This document shows, in pieces, positions 44,028 to 52,884 of a stretch of DNA of 60,225 bases. The position numbers and the translations under genes were made by a program. The first letter of the stretch is position 1, and every line of letters begins with the position of its first letter. The notes under the pieces are model-generated. The model made no database searches. It was not told the origin of the DNA and saw only the letters and a list, made by a program, of their open reading frames with translations. This stretch comes from Planctomycetota bacterium (GTDB taxonomy: Bacteria > Planctomycetota > B15-G4), in assembly GCA_029259745.1 (NCBI GenBank), contig JAJDEO010000019.1, positions 1-60,225 on the forward strand. Reading direction: 5' to 3'.

Positions 44028-46928
44028 ATGAAGAGCGCTCCGATCCTCTTGGCCCTGTCGGCCGCCCTCGCCCCCACGCTTGCGGCTGCCGACGAAGACG
44101 CCCTCGTCACCGACGACATCAAGTTCGCCGAGAACCTGGCTCGCTACCAGTACTTCGGTCTAGCTCTCGATGTCGTGCAGGATGTCCAGTCGACAACGTC
44201 ATTGTCGAACGACCTGGAAGGCGACGCGGTTCTCACCGAGGCGCGCATCTACAAGCGCTACTCGCAGGCCACGGCCAACGAAGACGAAATCGCAAGCAAC
44301 CAGGACAAGGCGATCGAGCTGCTCTACGACTGGCGCCAGGCGGGCAGCAGCTTTGCCTTCCATCCGCGCCGTCCCGATGCGCTGCAGGACCTCGCCGAGC
44401 TGCTGCGTGAACGCGGTGTCCGCTTCAAGGAGACAGCCGAGTCGCGCGGCGATCCCGAGGCCGCGCTCGACCAGGCGCGTTCCGACTTCAAGGACGCCGA
44501 CGAGGTCTACGAGACCCTGCGCCGCGAGGCCGAGGACCGCGCCGAGCAGCTCACGGACGAGGGCCAGACCGACCGCGCCGCCGACTTCCTCACGATCGCC
44601 CTGAACACCGAGCTCTACCGCGCGATCAACTTCATCGAGTGGGCCGACATCGCGTCGGATGCCGAGTTCAAGCTCGAGAACGCCATCGAGGCCGGTGACA
44701 CGTTCCTCTGGGAGCTGCCCGAGCAGGGCATGCTCATCAGCTACGTCGGGCTGCAGCACACCGCCCGCGCCCTGCAGAAGCTCGGTGCGCTGACGAACGA
44801 CGAGGAGCCCATCGTCGAGGCCATCGAGATCTACGATCAGTGCGTCGAAGAGCTCACCGAGTACTTCTGGGAAGCCGAGGGCGTCGACAACAACGGCAAG
44901 TCGTTCAAGCTCTGGGAGGGCCTCGGCCCCGGACAGCGCGCGCAGGTCGCAGGCGTCACGTCCGACACGTTCGGGATGAAGGCCAGCCTCTTCGTCGACC
45001 TCGGCCGCATCGACGACAGCGTCGCGACGATCGGCGAACTCACAGCGCTGCACGACAAGCACCAGCAACCCCTCGGCCGTGAAGGTCACCAGGCGCTCCT
45101 CGCCTGGGTCGAGGCGCTCGACCAAGCCGGACACGCGGCCAAGGGCCTCGACGTCGTCAAGCGTGTCGCCCAGGAAGGTGCGGGCACGGCCGAAGGCGAA
45201 CGCGCCGCGCGGATGCTCAGCAACCTCGATCCCGGCGTACTCGCCAGCGCGGCCTCGCCCGACGTGCTCATGACGTTGGCGTCGACCTACCGCAAGGACA
45301 AGCGCTACGACGACGCTGCCTTCACGTACCTCAAGGTCGCCAACACGGACCTGGCGTCAGCCGACGCGGACAAATACCTCATCGAGTCGTGGCTCGGTGC
45401 AGCCTCGGCGCTGCGCAGCTCCGGCCGCTACCTCGAGGCCGGCCTCGCCTACGAGCAGGCACTCGAGCAACTCGACGGCACGGACAACAACGACGAGCTT
45501 CGCATCCGTCAGCTCGAGAGCGCCTCGGGTGGTCTCTACCGCAGCTACGATCTCAACTACAAGCAGACGGCCCACGCCTTCGACAAGAAGCTGCGCGATG
45601 ACGCGCGCGAGAAGCTCATCAACATGGGCCTCGCCGACGCCGACCTGCAGTTCAACGCAGCCAAGGAAGCGTTCGACGAAGCCGAGCTGATGAGCCGCAC
45701 GATCACCGACGCGTCGAGCGCCGACGACAAGCAGGAGGTCGCCGACGCCTACGCGACCGCGATCACGGAACTCGAGTCGGTCGACCCGGCCGCGCCGAGC
45801 TTCGAGCGTGCACTCGTCTCGATCGGCCGTGCCCACCGCGGCAAAGGCGACTCGGCCACGGCCATCGAGTTCTTCGATCGGATGCTCGCACGCATCGACG
45901 ACAGCTCGCTGACCCCCACCGACCCCAAGGGTCGCAGTCGTCGCGAGCAGGCCACGGCCGAGGCGCGCTACTACAAGGCCAAGACGCAGTTCGATGATCT
46001 CGGCGATGCCCGGGCCGCCCTCGCGACGCTCAAGGAGCTCGAGCAGGACGTCCCGAACCAGTCGAGCTTCCACGAGCTCGCCAAGTACCAGCGCGTGCTC
46101 CTGCACGCCTCGCTCGGTGAAGCCGAAGAGGCCCAGGCCGCACTCAACGATCTCGAGGAGAACTTCTCCGAGAGCAACAGCATCGGTGGCGCGGCTTTCT
46201 ACCTCGCGGCGGCACTCTACGATCAGTCCGAAGCTGCGACGGATCCCGCTGTGGCTCGCGACCTCAAGAGCCGTGCTGCCGACGAGATGTGGAAGTACGC
46301 CGAGTCGCTCAACTTCTCGAGCTTCTCGAACGCTCTCAATGCCGCCGACTGGTACGTCGATGTCGGTCGCTACGACGACGCCCGCGCGGCCTACGAGAAG
46401 ATCCTCGCGGTCTTCGACGGGCGTGAGTCGGTCGATCGTCTCGATGACGCCCGCATCGGCCTCGCCACGGTCATGAACGGCCAACGCAGCTTCGGTGAAG
46501 CCCGTCAGCTCTGGAAGGACCTCGTCGCACGCCACGCGCGCAGTCCGCGCGTCCTCTCCGGCGCGGCCCGCAGCTACGGTGGCTGGCTCGAGATGGACGA
46601 CGCGGGCAACATCGTCGAGATCTCCGGTTCCGGTGACTACGAAGACGCCTTCACGATCTGGTCCGAGCTCAAGCGCGGCTACGACCGCTCGGCGAAGTAC
46701 GAGCAGCCCTGGTGGGAAGCCAAGCTGCTTGCCATCTACACGCAGTACCGCCTCGGTTCGTCGGATCCCAAGGGACTGAAGAACGCCCGCGCCGTCCTCG
46801 ACAACCAGCGCATCTCCACGGCTGAGTACGACCGGGACACGATGAGCAACCTCGAAGAAGACAAGCGCTACGAGGATCTCCTCCGCCCCTACTTCAAGTA
46901 CCTCGAACGCAAGATCCCGTCGAACTGA
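44028..46928 (+). CDS. Large exported TPR-repeat protein
   Basis: About 966 residues with a signal peptide (1-20, LAPTLAAADED). The rest is almost entirely acidic helical hairpins of TPR type from end to end (AFTYLKVANTDLASADADKY, RYLEAGLAYEQALEQLDG, GKGDSATAIEFFDRMLARID, FGEARQLWKDLVARHARSPR). No catalytic motif. Likely a periplasmic scaffold for the machine encoded around it. Start at 44028 is the only ATG giving a signal sequence. It lies between the two halves of the cluster, after a hairpin. Confidence 0.8.
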   Translation: MKSAPILLALSAALAPTLAAADEDALVTDDIKFAENLARYQYFGLALDVVQDVQSTTSLSNDLEGDAVLTEARIYKRYSQATANEDEIASNQDKAIELLYDWRQAGSSFAFHPRRPDALQDLAELLRERGVRFKETAESRGDPEAALDQARSDFKDADEVYETLRREAEDRAEQLTDEGQTDRAADFLTIALNTELYRAINFIEWADIASDAEFKLENAIEAGDTFLWELPEQGMLISYVGLQHTARALQKLGALTNDEEPIVEAIEIYDQCVEELTEYFWEAEGVDNNGKSFKLWEGLGPGQRAQVAGVTSDTFGMKASLFVDLGRIDDSVATIGELTALHDKHQQPLGREGHQALLAWVEALDQAGHAAKGLDVVKRVAQEGAGTAEGERAARMLSNLDPGVLASAASPDVLMTLASTYRKDKRYDDAAFTYLKVANTDLASADADKYLIESWLGAASALRSSGRYLEAGLAYEQALEQLDGTDNNDELRIRQLESASGGLYRSYDLNYKQTAHAFDKKLRDDAREKLINMGLADADLQFNAAKEAFDEAELMSRTITDASSADDKQEVADAYATAITELESVDPAAPSFERALVSIGRAHRGKGDSATAIEFFDRMLARIDDSSLTPTDPKGRSRREQATAEARYYKAKTQFDDLGDARAALATLKELEQDVPNQSSFHELAKYQRVLLHASLGEAEEAQAALNDLEENFSESNSIGGAAFYLAAALYDQSEAATDPAVARDLKSRAADEMWKYAESLNFSSFSNALNAADWYVDVGRYDDARAAYEKILAVFDGRESVDRLDDARIGLATVMNGQRSFGEARQLWKDLVARHARSPRVLSGAARSYGGWLEMDDAGNIVEISGSGDYEDAFTIWSELKRGYDRSAKYEQPWWEAKLLAIYTQYRLGSSDPKGLKNARAVLDNQRISTAEYDRDTMSNLEEDKRYEDLLRPYFKYLERKIPSN

Positions 46929-46960
46929 TCGACGAGTTGTTCTCGCCCTTTCACGCACGT

Positions 46961-46989
46961 TGAACGCCTCATAGAGGTCGCCTAGAATG
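46961..46989 (+). promoter_or_regulatory. Sigma70-type promoter for the second half of the secretin/Exb cluster
   Basis: TTGAAC (46961-46966), a 17-base spacer, TAGAAT (46984-46989): five and five of six consensus positions with ideal spacing, in a locally A+T-richer gap. Transcription would start near 46996, 39 bases before the TPR gene start at 47035. The best promoter match I noticed in the window. Confidence 0.65.
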
Positions 46990-47034
46990 CGCCGCTCCGC
47001 TGCTCCCCGATCGCGATTCCAACCGGAGTCCCGC

Positions 47035-48159
47035 ATGGCCACCGGCCTTGCTCCGCGTGCCCTCTGGGCCACTGCTGCCGTTCTCGCACTCTCGGTGTCC
47101 GCGATCGCCCAAAAGGTGACGATCGAGTATTACCGTGACGGCGCCCCGCGCACCGTGGCGGCTCCGCTCGTCAGCGAGACCATGGAGGGCGTGACGTACC
47201 AGCAAGGCAACACCGAGCGCACGATCAAGCTCGCGGACGTCATCGACATCGTCTACGGACGCGGGCCGGCGAACTTCGAGGCCGGACTGGTGGCCCTCGC
47301 CGACGGCGACGCCATCAACGCGATGACGCAGTTCGGGGCCGCCGCCGAGACGAGTGACCCCGTCTGGGTCGCCCCGCTGGCACTGCTGCGTCAGGCCGAG
47401 GCGAGCCTGCTGCGCGGAGCGTCGGGCCGCTCGGGCGCCGACGGTGCCATCGACGACTTCCGCTCGCGCTTCCCCGATCACCGCCTCACCCCCGAGGCCC
47501 TGATGCTCAAGGCGCGCGCAGCCCTGGCGGCCGACGACGTCGCGAGCGCCATCCCCCACCTCGACGCCATCATCGCGCTCGTCGACCAGGGTAAGGCCAC
47601 GGCCGACTGGCAGCCCCGCGCCTTGATCGAGAAGGGCGATGCGCTGCTCGAGTCGGACGACATTCGCTCGGCCCGCGAGGCCTACGACGAGGCCGCCCGT
47701 GCCGCCGATGGCGCCCAGCGCGTCGTCAGCGAGCAGCCGCACCTCGGGCCGGTGATCCAATCGCTCGGCCTGCGCGCCCGCGCCGGCTCCGGCAGCTGCC
47801 TGCTGGCTCAAGGCGACCTTTCCGGGGCCCGCAGCTTCTACCAGGGCCTGCTCCGCGACGGTGAAAACGACCCGTCCGTCCGAGCCGCGGCCAGAAACGG
47901 CTTGGCCGAATGTGACTTCCGCGACCAGGGCAAGCTCAAGGAAGCCCAGGTCGGATTTGCACGCGTCGCCTTGACGGGGGTTGCCACCCCGGAGGAGCAT
48001 GCGCGGGCACTTTACTTCCTCGGAGAGACACTGACGGCGCTCGGCAAGTCCGGCCAGGAGCAGGGCTGGCGACCGCGCGCGACTCAGTACTACCAGGAAG
48101 TGCAAGAGCGCTACCCGAACTCTCGCTGGGCGCGTCTGGCGCGCGACGCGAACCGCTGA
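47035..48159 (+). CDS. Exported TPR-repeat protein
   Basis: About 374 residues. Signal peptide (ALSVSAIAQK). A short beta-rich N-terminal domain (KVTIEYYRDGAPRTV, GVTYQQGNTERTIKLADV) is followed by TPR hairpins to the end (DIRSAREAYDEAARA, GDLSGARSFYQGLL, ATQYYQEVQERYPNSRWARL). The last repeat resembles YbgF/BamD-type TPRs found with Tol-Exb motors. GGAG lies seven bases before the ATG. Precedes exbB by 87 bases; expected to be periplasmic. Confidence 0.8.
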   Translation: MATGLAPRALWATAAVLALSVSAIAQKVTIEYYRDGAPRTVAAPLVSETMEGVTYQQGNTERTIKLADVIDIVYGRGPANFEAGLVALADGDAINAMTQFGAAAETSDPVWVAPLALLRQAEASLLRGASGRSGADGAIDDFRSRFPDHRLTPEALMLKARAALAADDVASAIPHLDAIIALVDQGKATADWQPRALIEKGDALLESDDIRSAREAYDEAARAADGAQRVVSEQPHLGPVIQSLGLRARAGSGSCLLAQGDLSGARSFYQGLLRDGENDPSVRAAARNGLAECDFRDQGKLKEAQVGFARVALTGVATPEEHARALYFLGETLTALGKSGQEQGWRPRATQYYQEVQERYPNSRWARLARDANR

Positions 48160-48246
48160 ACCAACTTTCTCGGTCACCGGCAGTGTGCACCCGTCGCCGG
48201 CGGCCCCCCGAACTTCGATCACACGCTTACCAGGATCTCCCGAACG

Positions 48247-48975
48247 ATGAAGCTCAAGTCGCTCTACTTCGCGCTGGCCGCGTTCAGTTTCTCGCCCTTG
48301 TCGATGGCTCTCCAGGAGGACGCGGCTCCGGCCGCTGATGCCGGTGCTGACGGCGGCGGTGCGCTCGGCGAGTTCTTCGCGAACGCCGGTACGATCGGTA
48401 TGGCCATCATCGGCCTCTCGATCGTCGCCCTGACGCTGATCGTGAAGAACATCATGGACCTGCGTAAGGACCAGCTCGCTCCGCCGGAACTCGTCGACGA
48501 ACTCGAAGCGCTGCTCGAGGCCGAGGAGTACCAGGAAGCGATCGAGCTCTGCGAGACCGAGCCCTGCTACTTCACGAACATCGTGGCGGCCGGCCTTCCG
48601 AAGCTCAACTCGTCCTTCGAGGCGATGGAGAAGTCGCTCGAGGAGATGGTCGAGGAGGAAACGATCAAGCTCCACGCGCGCCTCTCGTGGCTTTCGCTGA
48701 TCGCTGGTGTGGCCCCGATGATGGGCCTCATGGGTACGGTCAACGGTATGATCGGCGCCTTCAACACGATCGCCGACTCGAAGGGTCAGGCGACGCCCGA
48801 CGTTCTTGCCGGCGACATCTCGGGTGCTCTCATCACGACGCTGCTCGGCCTCATCGTGGCCGTGCCCGTGACGACCGCATTCGTCTTCCTGCGTAACCGC
48901 GTCGTGTCGTACTCGCTCGAGATCTCGGCTGTCGTCGAAGACCTCTTCGAGCGCTTCCGTCCGCGCAGCACCTGA
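48247..48975 (+). CDS. exbB: MotA/TolQ/ExbB-family proton channel
   Basis: Inner-membrane channel subunit that converts proton flow into motion of the ExbD partners. 242 residues. N-terminal signal-like segment, then Gly/Ala-rich linker. TM1 is at about 48-68 (GTIGMAIIGLSIVALTLIV). A cytoplasmic loop precedes the signature WLSLIAGVAPMMGLMGTVNG at about 156-175, and the third helix is GALITTLLGLIVAVPVTTAF. The N-terminal extension with an apparent signal peptide is a feature of larger ExbB proteins. Followed by two exbD genes. AGGA precedes the ATG. Confidence 0.94.
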   Translation: MKLKSLYFALAAFSFSPLSMALQEDAAPAADAGADGGGALGEFFANAGTIGMAIIGLSIVALTLIVKNIMDLRKDQLAPPELVDELEALLEAEEYQEAIELCETEPCYFTNIVAAGLPKLNSSFEAMEKSLEEMVEEETIKLHARLSWLSLIAGVAPMMGLMGTVNGMIGAFNTIADSKGQATPDVLAGDISGALITTLLGLIVAVPVTTAFVFLRNRVVSYSLEISAVVEDLFERFRPRST

Positions 48976-48985
48976 TTGCCGCGTC

Positions 48986-49012
48986 GGGCGCCCGCGGCAG
49001 CAGCGGGTGCCC
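48986..49012 (+). terminator. 10-bp hairpin between exbB and first exbD
   Basis: GGGCGCCCGC (48986-48995), loop GGCAGCA, GCGGGTGCCC (49003-49012), one G-U pair. Followed by a C/T-rich run, not a T-run. It may tune exbB:exbD stoichiometry by partial termination or RNA stability. Confidence 0.4.
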
Positions 49013-49052
49013 CTCCCCTCCCCTTCACTGACGCACCCACGGAACGCGACGA

Positions 49053-49526
49053 ATGGCATCGAGTCCTGACGCAGGCACCGAGGTCAAGATGGACATGACG
49101 CCGATGATCGACGTCGTGTTCCTGATGATCATCTTCTTCATGATCGTGTCTGACCTCAGTCAGCAGGATCTCGCCGAGCTCACGCTTCCGGTCGCCGAGA
49201 CGGCCTCCGAAGACAAGACCGAGGAAGGGCGCATGATCGTCAACATCCTCGGGGCGGAGATGAAGGGGCAGATCGAGATCAAGCGCAAGAACTGGGGCTC
49301 GCTCGACGGGAGCGACGCCGTCTCTGTTCTGCGGAACTACCTCTTCGTCGAGGCCCAGTCGGGCGAACGTGAAGAGGGCACGGGTGCTTCCGAGCGTCCG
49401 CTGCTGATCCGCTGCGACAAGGCCACCGAGTTCAAGCACGTGCAGAAGGTCATGCGGATCTGCGGTGAAGATGGCATCCGGATCTACAAGATCCAGCTTG
49501 CAGCCGCCCAGAACGAGCAACCCTGA
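49053..49526 (+). CDS. exbD: ExbD/TolR-family biopolymer transport protein (first copy)
   Basis: 157 residues. Single membrane helix near the N terminus with the proton-pathway Asp20 in MTPMIDVVFLMIIFFMI. The periplasmic domain follows (LTLPVAETA, RPLLIRCDKATEFKHVQKVM). Insertion of about 20 charged residues (VEAQSGEREEGTGASE) relative to a minimal ExbD. Partner of the adjacent ExbB. Confidence 0.92.
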   Translation: MASSPDAGTEVKMDMTPMIDVVFLMIIFFMIVSDLSQQDLAELTLPVAETASEDKTEEGRMIVNILGAEMKGQIEIKRKNWGSLDGSDAVSVLRNYLFVEAQSGEREEGTGASERPLLIRCDKATEFKHVQKVMRICGEDGIRIYKIQLAAAQNEQP

Positions 49527-49538
49527 GGAGTCGTCCCG

Positions 49539-49979
49539 ATGGCCAAGAAGAAGCAAGAAATCGAGGACGTGGAGCTCGAGCTGACGCCGATGATCGACGT
49601 CACGTTCCTGCTGCTGATTTTCTTCATCTGCACGATGAAGTTCAAAGTGCTCGAAGGAAAGCTCGAGACGCAGCTGCCGAAGGACGTGGGCGTCAACAGC
49701 TCGCCGGTCGATGACATCCTCGAGAAGGTCGAGGTCGACATCGTGCGTGATCCGTCGCGTCCCGGCGGTTTGCGCGTGGCGATCAACGGTCAGGCCATGC
49801 CCAACCTCGACACGTTCCGCAGCCGCATGAACCAGTTCGTGCAGAACGACCCCGAAACGCGCTGCACGCTGTATCCGCGCGACGGGGTCACCTATGAGCA
49901 GGTCGTGAAGGTCGTCGACCAGCTGCTGATGGTGAAGCTCACCGACATTACGTTTGCAGGCGTGTCGTTCGACGCCTGA
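49539..49979 (+). CDS. exbD: ExbD/TolR-family biopolymer transport protein (second copy)
   Basis: 146 residues. Membrane helix with Asp20 in LTPMIDVTFLLLIFFICTM. Periplasmic domain ends YEQVVKVVDQLLMVKLTDITFAGVSF. GAGGAG lies seven bases before the ATG and the gap from the first exbD is 12 bases. The two ExbD proteins differ clearly outside the helix, suggesting a heterodimer inside the ExbB pentamer. Confidence 0.92.
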   Translation: MAKKKQEIEDVELELTPMIDVTFLLLIFFICTMKFKVLEGKLETQLPKDVGVNSSPVDDILEKVEVDIVRDPSRPGGLRVAINGQAMPNLDTFRSRMNQFVQNDPETRCTLYPRDGVTYEQVVKVVDQLLMVKLTDITFAGVSFDA

Positions 49980-50038
49980 CTCAATCAAACCACCCGCCCG
50001 ACGAAACACACACATTGGGTACGCTGCTCGAGGAGAGA

Positions 50039-50061
50039 GAGTTGCTGAAGATCGGCAACTC
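50039..50061 (+). promoter_or_regulatory. Small hairpin in leader of second secretin gene
   Basis: GAGTTGC (50039-50045), nine-base loop, GCAACTC (50055-50061), ending 13 bases before a strong AGGAGGT. Possibly an mRNA stability or translational element; could be chance. Confidence 0.3.
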
Positions 50062-50085
50062 GAGGCGTGCGCCAGGAGGTTCCAG

Positions 50086-52596
50086 ATGAAGCGTTGGATT
50101 CCGATCGCATTCGCGGTCTTCATTTCGTCGGGCGTGATCGCCGCCCAAGACGTGCCTGACAGCGCGACGCAAGCCGAGCGCGAACGCCTCGAGCTGCTGC
50201 GCGAAAAGACGCAGGTGCTCGTCGACAACTACCTCCAGAACGCCTCGGCGTTCGAGGCGAGCCTCGACTACGAGCGCGCCGAGCAGGAGCTGATCCGGGC
50301 TCGCGACCTCGACCCGACCAACTCCACGGTCACCACGCGCTTGGCAACGCTTCAGGCGCTGCTCGGTCGTGAGGTCGGTATCGGCCCGGGTGCCGCGACC
50401 ACGGCTGCCGAGCGCGCCGAGGCGCGCCGCAAGCAACTTCGCATCTCTGCGCTGCAGGACCTCGCGAACGGTCGCGAAGCCCTCAACCGCGGCGACTACA
50501 AGCGCGCCGTGCTGCTTGCTCGCAACGTCTCCACGACGGTGAAGTCCCAGCCGAACCTCGCCTGGGGCACGATCGCGTCGGACGCCGAAGCGCTGCTCGC
50601 CGATGCCGAGACGAGTCAGTCGCTCGACAACAACGACGAGCGCCGCCGTCGCGAGCGGGCTGCATACCTCGAGATGGAAGAGATCCAGCGCCGCGATGCC
50701 CAGCAGACGCAGGCCAAGGTCACGGCGCTCATGCGCTCGGCCACGGACGCCTTCCTTGCCAACGAGTTCGAGACGGCCGAAGAGCTCGGCCGCGCCGTCC
50801 TCGCCGCGGACCCGACGAACACGAAGGCCATCGAGCTCATCGACAGCTCGGTGGATGCTGCCCGCGGGCACCTTCGCGACGTCGCCCTGCAGCAGCGCCG
50901 CAAGCGCATGCACGAGTGGCGCGCGTCGATGGAAGAGGTGCGCATCCCGTTCTCCGACATCTTCGTCGGCCCGGACCCGGAGCGTTGGGCCGAGATCACG
51001 AAGAAGCGCGGCGGTCGCAACGAAGTCGGCCTTGGCGACCTCGACCCCGAGGAGGTCACCCTCCGCTCGCGCCTTGCATCGACGAAGATGGACGCCGACT
51101 TCGACGACATGACGATGCAGCAGGTCGCGAACAACATCTACTTCACGACGCAGGTCCCCGTCTCGGTCGACCCCGAGGTCGCGATCGAACTCGATGACGC
51201 CGGTGAGACGGTGACGCTGACGGGCCTGCGCAACCTGCCCGTCGAGTCGATCCTGAACATCATCACCGAGCAGGTCGGCGACGAGCTGGCCTGGACGGTG
51301 CGCAACGGTCGCGTCTACATCACGAAGCTCGAAAAGGCCGGCGGTGAAGTCGCCATCCGGATCCACAACATCCAGGACATCACCTTCCCGCTCACCGACT
51401 TCAAGGGCGTCAACATCCGCGACATCCCGCTCCCCAACGAGGCGGGCGATGACGCTGAGACGACGATCTTCAACAGTGAGCTCGAGCGCGTGCGGCTCGT
51501 CGAGCCTGACGAGATCGAGAACCTCATCCGCGAGAACATCGCACGCGAGTCGTGGGACCTCTCCGACGCCTACAGCCTGCAGTTCGTCGACAGCAACAAC
51601 CTGCTCGTCGTACACACGCCGGGTGTGCATCAGGAGATCGCCGACTTCCTGAACAACCTGCGCGCCTACTCGACCAGCATGGTGACGCTCGAGTCGCGCT
51701 TCATCGCGATCACGGACGCCTTCATCGAAGAGATCGGCACGGACCTGCGCGGCCTCGGCCCGTCGGGTGACGCCGGCACGGAGTTCTCGCTCGACGACAT
51801 CGATGACCCGCTCGCGACCGAGGGTCTCGACAACAGCGGCACGGGCTCCGAGCCCCCGTCGGCCGGCGTACTGTTCAACAACGGCTCCGATTCGAACTAC
51901 GCCGCGTCGACGAACAACTTCTTCGGCAACCCGCTGGGCAAGCTTCTCTCGACCGTCGGCGGCGGCTCGTTCCAGTACACGCTGCTCAAGGACACGCAGG
52001 TCAACTTCGTGATCCGCGCGGTGCAGAAGAGCCTCAACGCCTTCGAGATCACGGCTCCGGTCGTCTCGGTGTTCAACACGCAGCGCGCGTTCGTCACCGT
52101 CGTCAACCAGATCTCGTTCATCCAGGGCTTCGAGGTGGACGTCGCCAACGCGGCGCGTATCGCCGACCCGATCATCGGTGTGCTTCAGGAGGGCATCGTG
52201 CTCGACGTGCGCCCGACGATCTCCTACGACCGCAAGTACATCACGCTCGACGTCCAGACGACGGTCGCCGACGTGGAGAACTTCGAGAGGTTCGAGACCA
52301 ACCTCGGTTCGGACATCGGTGGTTCGGTCGAGTTCTCCCTCCCCACCCTCAAGGTCCAGGACGCCCGCACGACGGTCGTCGTCCCTGACGGTGGCTCGGT
52401 CGTCCTCGCCGGCTTCAAGAACATCACCTACCGCAACCGTACGGCCGAGGTGCCGTGGCTCTCGCAGATCCCGGTTGTCGGCTTCTTCTTCCGCGAAAAA
52501 GGCCTGGCCGATGAGATGCAGGACCTGATCATCATCATCCGCGCCGAGATCACGGACTTCACCGAGTTCCAGACGATGCCTGTCAGCGAGAACTGA
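50086..52596 (+). CDS. Secretin family protein, second copy (no lipobox)
   Basis: 836 residues. Signal peptide 1-20 (SGVIAAQDV), no lipobox Cys. TPR-like helices at about 45-290 (DYERAEQELIRARDLDPTNS, EELGRAVLAADPTNTKAIEL). STN-like domain at about 340-425 (VESILNIITEQVGDELAW), N3-like domain at about 500-560 (VVHTPGVHQEIADFLNNL). The secretin core ends VPDGGSVVLAGFKN, VPWLSQIPVVGFFFREKG. Same architecture as the secretin at 41140-43932, with ESRFIAITDAFIEEIGTDLR aligning to ETRFLEVEDSFLEDIGVDLR. AGGAGGT, six bases before the ATG, fixes the start. Last gene of the cluster; intrinsic terminator 23 bases after the stop. Confidence 0.9.
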   Translation: MKRWIPIAFAVFISSGVIAAQDVPDSATQAERERLELLREKTQVLVDNYLQNASAFEASLDYERAEQELIRARDLDPTNSTVTTRLATLQALLGREVGIGPGAATTAAERAEARRKQLRISALQDLANGREALNRGDYKRAVLLARNVSTTVKSQPNLAWGTIASDAEALLADAETSQSLDNNDERRRRERAAYLEMEEIQRRDAQQTQAKVTALMRSATDAFLANEFETAEELGRAVLAADPTNTKAIELIDSSVDAARGHLRDVALQQRRKRMHEWRASMEEVRIPFSDIFVGPDPERWAEITKKRGGRNEVGLGDLDPEEVTLRSRLASTKMDADFDDMTMQQVANNIYFTTQVPVSVDPEVAIELDDAGETVTLTGLRNLPVESILNIITEQVGDELAWTVRNGRVYITKLEKAGGEVAIRIHNIQDITFPLTDFKGVNIRDIPLPNEAGDDAETTIFNSELERVRLVEPDEIENLIRENIARESWDLSDAYSLQFVDSNNLLVVHTPGVHQEIADFLNNLRAYSTSMVTLESRFIAITDAFIEEIGTDLRGLGPSGDAGTEFSLDDIDDPLATEGLDNSGTGSEPPSAGVLFNNGSDSNYAASTNNFFGNPLGKLLSTVGGGSFQYTLLKDTQVNFVIRAVQKSLNAFEITAPVVSVFNTQRAFVTVVNQISFIQGFEVDVANAARIADPIIGVLQEGIVLDVRPTISYDRKYITLDVQTTVADVENFERFETNLGSDIGGSVEFSLPTLKVQDARTTVVVPDGGSVVLAGFKNITYRNRTAEVPWLSQIPVVGFFFREKGLADEMQDLIIIIRAEITDFTEFQTMPVSEN

Positions 52597-52619
52597 TCAC
52601 GAACCCGGAACACGAAGCC

Positions 52620-52667
52620 ACCCCGGCCGGTGCCCGCGATTGCAGGCGCCGGCCGGGGTCGTTTTTT
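52620..52667 (+). terminator. Strong intrinsic terminator after secretin cluster
   Basis: Stem ACCCCGGCCGGTGCC (52620-52634) pairs with GGCGCCGGCCGGGGT (52645-52659) with one G-U pair, followed by TCG and TTTTTT (52662-52667). The only classical hairpin plus T-run I found. It closes the secretin/Exb cluster. Confidence 0.9.
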
Positions 52668-52884
52668 GGACTGGGGTGCTCTTGGACTCGGGGCCAGTGT
52701 CCGCTGCCGCATGCGCCGGCCGGGGGCGCTCTCGCGCTAAGGAGCCGGACCTCGAACGAGGGCACCGGCTGAGTCGTTTCCGGGCTCCTGAGCACGGTGA
52801 GCACGCGCGGCCCGGGCCGGGGGCGTTTCCGGGATCCGGGCCGGTTCCCTTGATCGCACACGTCGCGACCTTGAGAATCAGGGC

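Noticed and set aside
36392..52596. Complete type IV pilus locus
   Set aside because: No pilin, PilB/PilT ATPase, PilC or prepilin peptidase within the window; only the alignment/secretin part is present, together with Exb proteins.
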